This document shows, piece after piece, positions 49,316 to 57,369 of a stretch of 64,000 nt of DNA; the first letter of the stretch is position 1; the number at the start of each line of letters is the position of its first letter. The notes beneath the pieces are model-generated. The model did not search any database, was not told the DNA's origin, and worked only from the letters and a program-made list of their open reading frames with translations. The stretch is from Bacillota bacterium (GTDB lineage Bacteria > Bacillota > Clostridia > Christensenellales > CAG-138), in the NCBI GenBank assembly GCA_023390655.1, contig JAEWCL010000009.1, positions 57,863-121,862 on the forward strand. The letters run 5' to 3'. The translations under genes were made by a program, and so were the position numbers.

Positions 49316-50545
49316 CTACTCGGCGCTTTCTGCCGCGTCCGCTTGCGGCACAGCCGGCCGGCTTTTCCACAGCGTAAGGGCCGTAACACCCGCGAATACA
49401 AGAAGCGCAAAGGGCTTGCTGAACAGGAGCAACGCCGCCAGCATCAGGATCAGCACCGCAACACTACTTTTGAGCGCCTTGTTTTTGAAGTATAAAAAGC
49501 CCGCCGCAAGGCCCAACAGCGCATTGCCGATAAAGAACGTGTTTGCAATGCCCACCATGCCCTCCACATCCAATATGCCCAGAAAAGCCGCTCCTATCAC
49601 GGCGATATGAATGATAACGAGCGCAAGCAGCGGTGCATGCTTTTTCCCGAGCATCTCCGGCAGCAGCCCAGCTACGCTTCTTGCCCGTATTTGCCGGGTG
49701 ACCGCCCCTACCACCGAAACAACGGTACAGATGCACAGGCCTGCCGCAATGATGGAGAAAACGGAGTTTGCATAGCTTCCCATGACCGGGAACAGCAGCG
49801 GCTGGATGCGAATCTCCCCAACATGGGTTTGATAGTAGGTCTGCAGTGCAAATGTCGTGGCCATATACACGGCGATGATGACAGTCAGGCTGATCTTCAT
49901 GGCGCGCAATATGGTGCGCTCCGGATTACGAACGTCTTCAATATAATTGCCAAGCACTTCCCAGCCGATAATAGCCCAGAAGATCAGCAGCAGTGTGCTG
50001 CCGAATTTCCCAGGTTCCGGCACCCCCGAAGGCAACGCGGGCACAGGCGAAGACAGCAGCGTCGCGATGCTTCCGCCAATCAAAAGCAGGGTTGTTGCCG
50101 TGGAAAGCAGCAACACGAGCCGCCCCATGGCGGTAACGCCGGAAGCGATCAAACCATAACAAACAACAAGCACCAATGCCGCAACCATACCTTCGCTTAT
50201 GCCTGCGGGTAAAACGGCCTGCAAAAACCCTGCTGCAGTCTTTGAAACAGCCACCGGTCCAAAGCAAACCGCAGCCGTCAAATAGTTTGAGGAAAGCTCA
50301 CGGAAGCGGCCTCCCAGCATCTGCCCCACCATCAGGCTCATGCCCTCGTTGCTTTTGGTCATGACCGTCATTTTCGCAAATACATAGGCAAACAGGCCGC
50401 CGAACGCCATCATAATGCCCCAGGCCCAAATGGCATGGTTCCCCAACGCCTCATATGCAAGCGGCGGCAGAAACACGATGCCGGACCCCAATATCGGCCC
50501 GATCATCAGTCCGCTCACTGTCCATGTGTTGAGTTTCTTTTTCAA
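49316..50545 (-). CDS. APC superfamily amino acid permease
   Basis: This is a 409-residue, 12-helix transporter of the amino acid-polyamine-organocation superfamily. The unwound TM1 motif LMIGPILGSGIVFLPP and the TM6 region IFWAIIGWEVLGNYIEDVRNPERT are characteristic. The substrate is unknown. I place the start at TTG 50545 (LKKKLNTWTVSG), nine bases after AAGGGG; a longer frame to 50659 would leave no room for a promoter and does not look like coding sequence. It is divergent from a LysR gene that probably controls it. Confidence 0.85.
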   Translation of the reverse strand: MKKKLNTWTVSGLMIGPILGSGIVFLPPLAYEALGNHAIWAWGIMMAFGGLFAYVFAKMTVMTKSNEGMSLMVGQMLGGRFRELSSNYLTAAVCFGPVAVSKTAAGFLQAVLPAGISEGMVAALVLVVCYGLIASGVTAMGRLVLLLSTATTLLLIGGSIATLLSSPVPALPSGVPEPGKFGSTLLLIFWAIIGWEVLGNYIEDVRNPERTILRAMKISLTVIIAVYMATTFALQTYYQTHVGEIRIQPLLFPVMGSYANSVFSIIAAGLCICTVVSVVGAVTRQIRARSVAGLLPEMLGKKHAPLLALVIIHIAVIGAAFLGILDVEGMVGIANTFFIGNALLGLAAGFLYFKNKALKSSVAVLILMLAALLLFSKPFALLVFAGVTALTLWKSRPAVPQADAAESAE

Positions 50546-50671
50546 ACAAACATCCCCTTCCGGAATTCTAGGATAGGGGATATCGATGCATTTGTAAAAT
50601 TGAAAATTTCTATATTGATTATCGAAATTTTTGATGATACGATATAGCAAAACAGGCAAGGCCGGCTATAA

Positions 50672-51547
50672 ATGGAATTCAGGAACTTCAAAGCGTTTAA
50701 AAAAGTAGCGGAACTGAATAGCTTTACGAAAGCGGCGCAGGAGCTTGGCTATGCGCAATCCACTTTGACCACCCAGATTCAACAGATTGAAGGCTTCTAT
50801 GGGAAGCCGGTGTTTGAACGGCTGGGAAAAGGCATACGCCTCACGTCCTTCGGACAGCGGCTGTTGGAGCGCACAGACGCGTTGCTTGCACAATACGAGC
50901 AATTGCAGTCTTTGGACGACGCGGAGGCGGAGCCGCAGGGCAGCATCCGCATCGGCGCGCCGGAATCGCTGATGATGTACCGCCTGTTCCCCATCATCAA
51001 GGAATATAAAACGCGCTACCCGCAGGTACAGGTCGCCATCATTAACGATCATTGCGAGTATCTGCGTGTACGCCTTTCGGCGGGGGACCTTGATATCAGT
51101 TTCCTGCTGCAGCCCGATTATGCGTACAGCAATCTGCAGACCATCCTGTTAAAAGAAGAGGCGCTTTGCCTTGTCGCCCCCGCCGCTTATGAAGCGGAAG
51201 ATTTTCTGCCCGATCAGACGCATATGGTGCTGTATACGGAAAAGGAATGTACCTACCGGCAGGCGTTTGACGCTTACCTCAAGAGCAACAACTATTACCC
51301 TTATAATATATTGGAGACCCAGAGCGTAGAGGCGATTAAAAAATTCATCCGCAACGGGCTTGGGGTTTCCTATCTTCCCCAATATGCTGTGCAGGAGGAA
51401 GCGGCGCAGGGGCTCCTGCGCATCAAACCCTACGCCACAAATCTGAGGCTTTTTACACAGCTTATCTATCACAAGAACAAGTGGTTCAATCCGGCCTTGG
51501 AGCGTTTTGTGGCGCTGTGCAGGGAACGCAGCCTAGCGTGGGAGTAA
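50672..51547 (+). CDS. LysR family transcriptional regulator
   Basis: This 291-residue regulator has the N-terminal winged helix (FKAFKKVAELNSFTKAAQELGYAQSTLTTQIQQIE) and a type 2 periplasmic-binding-like effector domain (about 90-290). It is divergent from the amino-acid permease. The AT-rich 126-bp spacer contains ATCGAAATTTTTGAT-like inverted sequence (about 50620-50635) of the sort LysR proteins bind. It therefore probably regulates the permease and itself. Its end overlaps the convergent SRPBCC gene by 15 bp. Confidence 0.92.
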   Translation: MEFRNFKAFKKVAELNSFTKAAQELGYAQSTLTTQIQQIEGFYGKPVFERLGKGIRLTSFGQRLLERTDALLAQYEQLQSLDDAEAEPQGSIRIGAPESLMMYRLFPIIKEYKTRYPQVQVAIINDHCEYLRVRLSAGDLDISFLLQPDYAYSNLQTILLKEEALCLVAPAAYEAEDFLPDQTHMVLYTEKECTYRQAFDAYLKSNNYYPYNILETQSVEAIKKFIRNGLGVSYLPQYAVQEEAAQGLLRIKPYATNLRLFTQLIYHKNKWFNPALERFVALCRERSLAWE

Positions 51548-52003
51548 GCGGTTATTTTGAGATAATAATTTCTTCCACTTCCTTTGCCGGTGCCTGTAAA
51601 ACAATTTGCTCCATGCATAAACGACGCCCGTTTTCCAGCCTGCGCCAATGATGACCGTATCCGTATAGCGTACGCCTTCTTCTATAGGCCTGATGTGTAT
51701 CTCATGATTCCAGACCGGCACATGCCGGTTTCCTTCTTCTGTTGAGATCATGCCTGCTGCGCGGTCAAACCGCCTGACCCGGATGGTATGTACGCCAAGC
51801 GGAAGAAAGCCGAACAGGTGCAGCCTGAATTGCGCTGCTTCCCCTTCCTGCCAGAGGAGCGCCTTGCTTTGGTCTACGGGGGTGAATGTGGCGTAGGGAG
51901 AGGCGATATATTGCAGCGTTTCCACCTTTACAATATGTTCCCATACCTGCTCCGGCGTTGCAGGCAATAGGGAGGAAACCGAGACCGTCTTTATTTTTGT
52001 CAT
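51533..52003 (-). CDS. SRPBCC/START-like domain protein
   Basis: This is a 156-residue protein with the polyketide cyclase/SRPBCC ligand-binding fold: VSVSSLLPATPEQVWEHIVKVETLQYIASPYATF at the start, a beta-rich middle, and a long C-terminal helix (VVYAWSKLFYRHRQRKWKKLL). The ligand is unknown. It overlaps the upstream metallo-beta-lactamase gene by 4 bp, so the two are translated together, and ends inside the LysR gene on the other strand. Confidence 0.82.
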   Translation of the reverse strand: MTKIKTVSVSSLLPATPEQVWEHIVKVETLQYIASPYATFTPVDQSKALLWQEGEAAQFRLHLFGFLPLGVHTIRVRRFDRAAGMISTEEGNRHVPVWNHEIHIRPIEEGVRYTDTVIIGAGWKTGVVYAWSKLFYRHRQRKWKKLLSQNNRLLPR

Positions 52004-52740
52004 TTCTCCTCCGCATGGTTTCTTGATTTTGCGGGCAGCAAGCGCCGCCCCTCCATGAAATGGCGGTACTTTCTCAAATCCTGCGGTGCAAACGGCGTAC
52101 CGTGGGAAGGGTATATTTTGGTGGGATTGCAGGCAAGCATCTTATCCCAGGAGCGGCCAAACTCCATGGCATCCTCCATCCAGATGGTATGCCGTTTTGG
52201 ACTGATGACGGCGTTCATAGCGGCATCCCCGCAAAACAGCTCGCCCGTCTCTTCAAGCAGCAATCCAATCGAATCTTTCGTGTGCCCGGGCAGAAACAGA
52301 ATGCGGATCGGAAGGCCCATTGCTTTGAATACCTGCGCCGCTTCATCCGCAACAAATATTGCGCAATCGCTTACATGCACCGGCGGAAATGCAAATTCCT
52401 GTTTCAAGACACCAAACAGGGAGGCCACGCGGGAAGAATACCCTGCCCCCGGCGGATCGCAGCTTTTCCCTGCCTCAAGCGCCGGAACGCCGAGCGGATG
52501 CAACACAACCTTTGCCGCCGTTCGCTCCAACAGCGCGGCCAAAAACCCCGCGTGATCGTCATGCGCATGCGTCAGAAAGAGATACCGAAGGTCCGCAAGC
52601 GCCGCAAGCTGTTGAAAGCGCTTTAGAAAAGTTTGCTCGCCGCCGGGATAGCCGGTATCAATCGCAATCCAGCCAAGCGGCGTTTCCAGAAGATAGTTCT
52701 TTACGATGTATCCACCGATATTATGAATGCGGATCTCCAT
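52000..52740 (-). CDS. Metallo-beta-lactamase fold hydrolase
   Basis: This is a 246-residue protein with the metal-binding THAHDDHAG motif (about 57-65), LPGHTKDSIG (His), CGDAAMN (Asp) and YPSHGTPF (His), so both metal sites appear complete. The family includes glyoxalase II, lactonases and others; no clear substrate is indicated. It starts an operon with the SRPBCC gene. The 208-bp spacer to the gdhA end holds only the gdhA terminator and AT-rich sequence. Confidence 0.88.
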   Translation of the reverse strand: MEIRIHNIGGYIVKNYLLETPLGWIAIDTGYPGGEQTFLKRFQQLAALADLRYLFLTHAHDDHAGFLAALLERTAAKVVLHPLGVPALEAGKSCDPPGAGYSSRVASLFGVLKQEFAFPPVHVSDCAIFVADEAAQVFKAMGLPIRILFLPGHTKDSIGLLLEETGELFCGDAAMNAVISPKRHTIWMEDAMEFGRSWDKMLACNPTKIYPSHGTPFAPQDLRKYRHFMEGRRLLPAKSRNHAEEK

Positions 52741-52874
52741 AACGCCACCCCATTTCTTTTTCGTGTAAAATCATCCCCGCACAGGAATAGATTGGATATC
52801 ATATATAGATATCATACCATGCACCAAAGAAAAACGTAAGGTTTTGGGATAGCCTGTTGTTGCCCGCATACAAA

Positions 52875-52932
52875 AGGCAGGCGGCGCAACGCCACCTGCC
52901 TCCATGTCATCGATAAGGTCCTTTATCGATGG
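52875..52932 (-). terminator. Terminator of gdhA with a second hairpin
   Basis: Reading the minus strand, CATCGATAA / TTATCGATG (52908-52932) comes first after the stop. It is followed by AGGCAGGTGGCG-TTG-CGCCGCCTGCCT (52875-52901), which ends in TTTTGT. The second hairpin is a good terminator. Confidence 0.8.
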
Positions 52933-52948
52933 GCCTCCCGTATTCGAA

Positions 52949-54298
52949 CTATACCATCCCCTGCGCGATCATCGCTTCAGCAACCTTCTTAAAGCCCGCG
53001 ATATTTGCGCCCGCCACCAAATTGTAGCCAAGCCCATACTCCTTTGCGGCATTCATGGAGCTGTCGTGGATGCTCTTCATGATGGCCTTGAGCTTTTCAT
53101 CCACTTCCGCTTCGCTCCAGCCCATACGCATGGAGTTCTGGCTCATTTCGAGCGCCGAGGTCGCAACGCCGCCCGCATTGACGGCCTTACTGGGTGCCAC
53201 GATCATGCCGGGCTGCTTCATGAGGAATCCAAGCGCTTCATTGGTCGTGGGCATATTGGATACCTCAATATAGTACTTCACGCCGTTTTTCGCGATATGC
53301 TCCGCATCCGCCATATGCACTTCATTCTGCGTAGCGCAGGGCATGACAACGTCTACAGGCACATTCCACGGCTTTTCTCCCTTATGGAACGGGAGGCCGA
53401 ACTGCACGGCATAATCCTCCACCTTATCCCGGCCGGAGCTGCGCATGGTGACAAGATAATTGATCTTTTCCGGCGTGCTGACGCCATCCGGATCGTATAC
53501 ATAGCCGTCCGGCCCTGAAATGGTGACGACCTTGCCGCCAAGCTCCGCCACCTTGCGCGCAACGCCCCATGTGACGTTGCCAAAGCCGGAAAGCGCAAAT
53601 GTCTTTCCTTCTATGCTGTCATTCTCATGACGGAACACCTCACAGGCATAATACACAGCACCAAACCCCGTCGCCTCCGGACGAATGAGGCTGCCGCCAA
53701 AGGACAGACCCTTTCCTGTGAGCACGCCCGGCTGATATGCGCCGCGGATGCGCTTGTACTGCCCAAACAGATAGCCGATTTCACGCGCGCCCACGCCGAT
53801 ATCCCCGGCGGGTACGTCTACGTCCGGCCCGATATGCCGGTACAGCTCCGTCATGAATGCCTGGCAGAACCGCATGATCTCACCATCCGACTTGCCGCGC
53901 GGATCAAAATCCGACCCACCCTTGCCGCCGCCGATGGGCAGCGTCGTCAGGCTGTTCTTGAACGTCTGCTCAAAGCCAAGGAATTTCATGATGGACAGGT
54001 TAACGCTCGGATGGAACCGCAGGCCGCCCTTGTAAGGGCCGATCGCGCTGTTGAACTGCACGCGGTACCCGCGGTTAACCTGGGTTTGGCCGTTATCGTC
54101 CACCCAGACCACGCGGAACTCAATGGTGCGTTCAGGCTCCATCATGCGCTCTAAAAGTGCCATCTTTTGATATTCCGGGTGCTTGTCAATGACCACTTCA
54201 AGAGAGCTCAGGACTTCCTCAACCGTTTGCAGGAATTCAGGTTCGTTGGCATCGCGCTGTTTGACTCTTTGGATGACTTCCTGAATATAGGTGTTCAT
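52949..54298 (-). CDS. gdhA: NADP-type glutamate dehydrogenase
   Basis: GdhA makes glutamate from 2-oxoglutarate, ammonia and a reduced nicotinamide cofactor. The 449-residue length and the segments YKGGLRFHPSVN, LPIGGGKGGSDFDPRGKSD (catalytic Lys), DVPAGDIGVGAREIG and the Rossmann ALSGFGNVTWG match the hexameric bacterial enzyme, in which NADP is usual. Start ATG 54298 follows GGAGG. A near-perfect promoter with two upstream direct repeats precedes it, which suggests dedicated control, probably by nitrogen status. Confidence 0.96.
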   Translation of the reverse strand: MNTYIQEVIQRVKQRDANEPEFLQTVEEVLSSLEVVIDKHPEYQKMALLERMMEPERTIEFRVVWVDDNGQTQVNRGYRVQFNSAIGPYKGGLRFHPSVNLSIMKFLGFEQTFKNSLTTLPIGGGKGGSDFDPRGKSDGEIMRFCQAFMTELYRHIGPDVDVPAGDIGVGAREIGYLFGQYKRIRGAYQPGVLTGKGLSFGGSLIRPEATGFGAVYYACEVFRHENDSIEGKTFALSGFGNVTWGVARKVAELGGKVVTISGPDGYVYDPDGVSTPEKINYLVTMRSSGRDKVEDYAVQFGLPFHKGEKPWNVPVDVVMPCATQNEVHMADAEHIAKNGVKYYIEVSNMPTTNEALGFLMKQPGMIVAPSKAVNAGGVATSALEMSQNSMRMGWSEAEVDEKLKAIMKSIHDSSMNAAKEYGLGYNLVAGANIAGFKKVAEAMIAQGMV

Positions 54299-54365
54299 AT
54301 CCAATCCTCCATTAAATGTCGCCGCCTTTCGCCTTTGAACTGCGACGCTTACGATATGCATCTTT

Positions 54366-54394
54366 ATCATACGTGCATACGATACATCTGTCAA
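54366..54394 (-). promoter_or_regulatory. Consensus promoter of gdhA
   Basis: On the minus strand TTGACA (54389-54394), a 17-bp spacer and TATGAT (54366-54371). The leader is about 60 nt. Confidence 0.8.
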
Positions 54395-54398
54395 TCAG

Positions 54399-54429
54399 CC
54401 AATCCTGCAAAAGAACTCCAATCCTGCAA
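54399..54429 (-). promoter_or_regulatory. Twin 12-bp direct repeats upstream of the gdhA -35
   Basis: Two perfect copies of TTGCAGGATTGG (minus strand; 54399-54410 and 54418-54429) lie 19 bp apart, the first only 4 bp from the -35 box. The position suits an activator. A partial third match (GGAGGATTGG) overlaps the ribosome binding site. Confidence 0.6.
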
Positions 54430-54641
54430 TTCTATATTATTTTTGCATAGCGCCCGCACCTCTAAACAGCCTCTTATTCTCAAATATTCCGCTACATTCG
54501 GCTATCTTTCTATTTCTCATCATTCCGGAATCGACTTGCAAATGCATGTTCCCCTGCGAAAATGAAGCTGTCCCGCTGCCTGCCGCGGCACCCTAATCCG
54601 TCCTTTTATATGGGGAAGATGCCTGCTTTTTCATCTTGGCG

Positions 54642-55054
54642 CTACTCCCCGCCGATCAGCTCGTTCCCCAAACGGTTCAATTCCTCGCAGGGCCCGTATT
54701 TCGTACGGTACCCCTGCCCATCAATAATGAGAAACGGATTGTAGGCCACAAGCGTCACCTGCCCGCCCGACTGCATCGTCAGGCTAAATTCCATCACCTG
54801 CCCGGCATACTCCCGCCATTCCGCACTCTCTTGATAGATGACAACGCTTTTTAAAACATCCGCGATCTTCGCGATCTCGGCGGCGTCCGTGATCTTTCTT
54901 GTGACGTCCGGCGGACGCGCCGTAATATCGATTGCCGTAATTTCATCCGCATTGATCGTTCGAAATGGCCTGTGCCCGCCGCCAATGAGCAGCGCAACCC
55001 CAATAAGCGCCGCAATTGCTGTTCCACAAAACAGCCATACCTTCTTTTTCTCAT
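54642..55054 (-). CDS. Small membrane-anchored protein with an apparent frameshift at codon 3
   Basis: A frame ending with TAG at 54642-54644 encodes a hydrophobic anchor (VWLFCGTAIAALIGVALLIGG) and about 110 residues of extracytoplasmic protein (ADEITAIDITARPP, EWREYAGQVMEFSLT, YNPFLIIDGQGYRTKYGPCEEL). It has no usable start in its own frame. The well-placed ATG at 55054 (behind AAAGGGGG) is out of frame by one base. An A6 instead of the present A5 (55045-55049) would give an intact protein of about 137 residues. It could be a mutation, a sequence error, or slippage at the A-run. Function is unknown. Confidence 0.6.
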
Positions 55055-55130
55055 ACTCTGGCCCCCTTTCTTCTCTTTATAACAAACGTCTCCTTCTTCC
55101 TGTTCGTTCCACTTTGAATGAGAAAGAGCC

Positions 55131-55159
55131 TTCCGAAATCGGAAGGCTCTCATCGCCGT
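55131..55159 (-). terminator. Terminator of the uracil permease gene
   Basis: GAGCCTTCCG (55136-55145) and CGGAAGGCTC (55150-55159) form a 10-bp stem with a 4-nt loop; the minus-strand tail is TTTCT. Confidence 0.8.
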
Positions 55160-55171
55160 TGTCGTTCTGTT

Positions 55172-56497
55172 TTATTCGTCCTTGCCTTTGCCGATCTGCA
55201 GGATACCGTTCAATAAGATACCGAACAGGGAGGCCGTGGCGATCGCGGGGATTTGTGCGCCGAAGATGGGGATAAGGCCGCCCGGGAACCCATAGTGCCC
55301 ACCCAGGCCGATGACCAGTATCGTTGCGATTACCGCGAGGTTACGCGCGGAGAACATATCCACATTGCGGTTGATCATGATGGCAACGCCCTGCGCGCCA
55401 ATCACGCCGAACAGGTAGATGCACGCGCCGTTGATGACCGCGGAGGGAATGGTGTTGATGGCGTTGGAGATGGGTGCGATGAAGGAGATCGCCATCGCAA
55501 GTACGGCAGCGCCGCCCAGCACCCAGACGGAAAAGTTCTTCGTGATCGCCATGGTGGAGAGGTTCTCCCCGTAGTTGGTGCCGGCAGGGCCGCCAAAGAG
55601 GGAGGATACGATATCGCCGATACCGTCGCCGATCAAGTTCAATCCAAGCTTGCCCGCGATATCCCGCTTGGGCCTGCCCATTTTCTCAGCCAGGTCGTTT
55701 ACATAGATGTCGAGCTGGAAAAGGTGGGCGGTGGACTCCGGAATGGTTGCGATTGCGATGGGCATGATGGCGATGACGGACGTCCAATTGGCAGATGGCA
55801 GTGTGAAGTGCGGCACTTCGATCACCGTGCCGGTAAATATCTGGCTAAAGTCCACAAGTCCTAGCGGGATGGAGACAAGGTAGCCCACCAGGATGCCGAA
55901 CAGGATGGAGAGCTGGCCCCAAACGCCCTTCATGTATACCGAGAAGATGATGGTGGCAAGCAGCGTAACGATTGCCGCAGCCCAAGCAATGCCGGAGGTA
56001 GCGCCTGTGGCAGCGTCAAATGCACCCGCGTTGGTGATTGCCGTGCCCGCAAGAGAGATGCCGATGACCAGCGCAATGGGGCCTGTAACCGTGGGGGGCA
56101 GCACCTTTTCAATTTGTTCAATGCCGAAGCGGTTTACGATGAGACCTGCAACAATGGATACAAGACCTGAACAGATGATGCCGAACTGTGCCTGGGAGAT
56201 GAGTACGTCGGAAGCGGGAACGCCGAACTTTGCGCCGGTAATGCCAACGATTGCAGCAATGTAGGAGAAGCTGGAGCCGTAGTACAGGGGAATTTTGCCC
56301 TTTGTGATAAACAGGAAGCAGATGGTTGCAAAGCCGCTTGCAAAAATGGTGGTGGAAACGTGGAAGCCGGTGAGCAATGCAACAAGTACCGTGGCGGGAA
56401 ACATAACGAGGATCTGCTGGAGTGCGAAGAAGATCAATTTTCCTGTTGTGGGCTTATCCTCCGGCAAGTAACCGAGGACTGTCTTTGGTTTTTCCAT
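55172..56497 (-). CDS. uraA: Uracil/xanthine permease (NCS2 family), UraA-like
   Basis: This is a 441-residue nucleobase:proton symporter with about 14 membrane segments. The NCS2 signature regions are present: a beta-strand region near LPSANWTSVIAIMPIAIATIPESTAH (with the conserved Glu) and the substrate-site sequence GGPAGTNYGENLSTMAITKN. The latter is characteristic of the uracil-type branch. Start ATG 56497 has GGAG seven bases upstream; an ATG at 56521 lacks a site. No pyr genes are next to it. Confidence 0.92.
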   Translation of the reverse strand: MEKPKTVLGYLPEDKPTTGKLIFFALQQILVMFPATVLVALLTGFHVSTTIFASGFATICFLFITKGKIPLYYGSSFSYIAAIVGITGAKFGVPASDVLISQAQFGIICSGLVSIVAGLIVNRFGIEQIEKVLPPTVTGPIALVIGISLAGTAITNAGAFDAATGATSGIAWAAAIVTLLATIIFSVYMKGVWGQLSILFGILVGYLVSIPLGLVDFSQIFTGTVIEVPHFTLPSANWTSVIAIMPIAIATIPESTAHLFQLDIYVNDLAEKMGRPKRDIAGKLGLNLIGDGIGDIVSSLFGGPAGTNYGENLSTMAITKNFSVWVLGGAAVLAMAISFIAPISNAINTIPSAVINGACIYLFGVIGAQGVAIMINRNVDMFSARNLAVIATILVIGLGGHYGFPGGLIPIFGAQIPAIATASLFGILLNGILQIGKGKDE

Positions 56498-56617
56498 GGG
56501 CTTTCTCCTCTCAAACTTCATATGTTCAAGCGTTTACCACGCATGAAATCCTGATGATTTTCGAGCAAGGCGTCAAATCGTGCCCATCTTGCGGCACCGC
56601 CTTTTTGGCCTCGCGTA

Positions 56618-56647
56618 AGTATACCAAATGGGTGCATAGGTTTTCAA
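56618..56647 (-). promoter_or_regulatory. Promoter of the uracil permease gene
   Basis: On the minus strand TTGAAA (56642-56647), 18 bp and TATACT (56618-56623). The leader of about 115 nt has no obvious terminator or PyrR-type site that I can confirm. Confidence 0.55.
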
Positions 56648-56698
56648 TGGCCAATTTTAGAAATCATATAATATATTATCTTTATTCCGAAATGTTCA

Positions 56699-56772
56699 GT
56701 ATATGGAAAACAGAATATGGATGCGTGCAAAAAACGTTCTTGCATAACCGCATCCGTCTGTTTTCCATATAC
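56699..56772. repeat. 74-nt extended inverted repeat
   Basis: GTATATGGAAAACAG (56699-56713) pairs perfectly with CTGTTTTCCATATAC (56758-56772). Inside, GGATGCG (56719-56725) pairs with CGCATCC (56749-56755), and TGCAA (56726-56730) with TTGCA (56740-56744). It lies between the uracil permease promoter and the terminator of the ribosomal operon. It could be a small mobile palindrome, a strong transcript barrier or a small RNA. Confidence 0.7.
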
Positions 56773-56789
56773 GTATTATATGCATAAAG

Positions 56790-56815
56790 AAAGCCGCCCT
56801 TTTTGGAAAGGCGGC
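56790..56815 (-). terminator. Terminator of the spc/alpha ribosomal operon
   Basis: The minus strand reads GCCGCCTTT-CCAA-AAAGGGCGGC followed by TTTCTTT. It lies 17 bp after the rplQ stop. Confidence 0.85.
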
Positions 56816-56831
56816 AAAACTTTTGCGATGG

Positions 56832-57338
56832 TCAGATGAGCTCCAAAACAACCATTTCGGCTGCATCGCCACGACGGGGCCCGAGCTTGAGGATGCGGGT
56901 GTAACCGCCGCGTCCCACTTCACGGCTGCGCTTATCGTACTTGGGCGCGAGTTCACGGAAGAGCTTTTCCACAACGGGATGGGCTTTGTCCGCGGTCCTC
57001 TCTTTGTACTCGGACTTGCTTTCCTTCTTGGACTTCTGCTCCGGTACATCGTAGAGATAAGCCATGATCTGCCTTCTTGCGTGCAGCTTGGTGGCCTTGT
57101 CGTTCTGGACTTCACGCTCAATGATCTGCTCTTTGTCGTTGCGGGATTCCTTCTTCACGGTTTCGCTGTTCTGATATTCGTTGACGGCGAGCGTGATCAG
57201 CTTCTCGGCAATGGGGCGCACTTCCTTTGCACGGGTCTCTGTGGTAATGATCTTGCCATTCCAGATGAGCGCCGTGGTGAGGTTGCGCAGCATAGCGACA
57301 CGCTGATCCGTAGCCATATTGAGCTTGCGGTTGGCCAT
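56832..57338 (-). CDS. rplQ: Ribosomal protein L17 with charged insertions
   Basis: This is a 168-residue L17. The family core is intact: NRKLNMATDQRVAMLRNLTTALI, RAKEVRPIAEKLITLA, KLHARRQ and the C-terminal GGYTRILKLGPRRGDAAEMVVLEL. Typical L17 has 113-130 residues. The extra length is two highly charged stretches, one before LHARR (about 55-85) and one after LYDVPEQ (about 98-118). It is the last gene of the operon, directly before the terminator. Confidence 0.96.
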   Translation of the reverse strand: MANRKLNMATDQRVAMLRNLTTALIWNGKIITTETRAKEVRPIAEKLITLAVNEYQNSETVKKESRNDKEQIIEREVQNDKATKLHARRQIMAYLYDVPEQKSKKESKSEYKERTADKAHPVVEKLFRELAPKYDKRSREVGRGGYTRILKLGPRRGDAAEMVVLELI

Positions 57339-57369
57339 AATGCTTTCCTCCTACGTTACACGTTACTGT

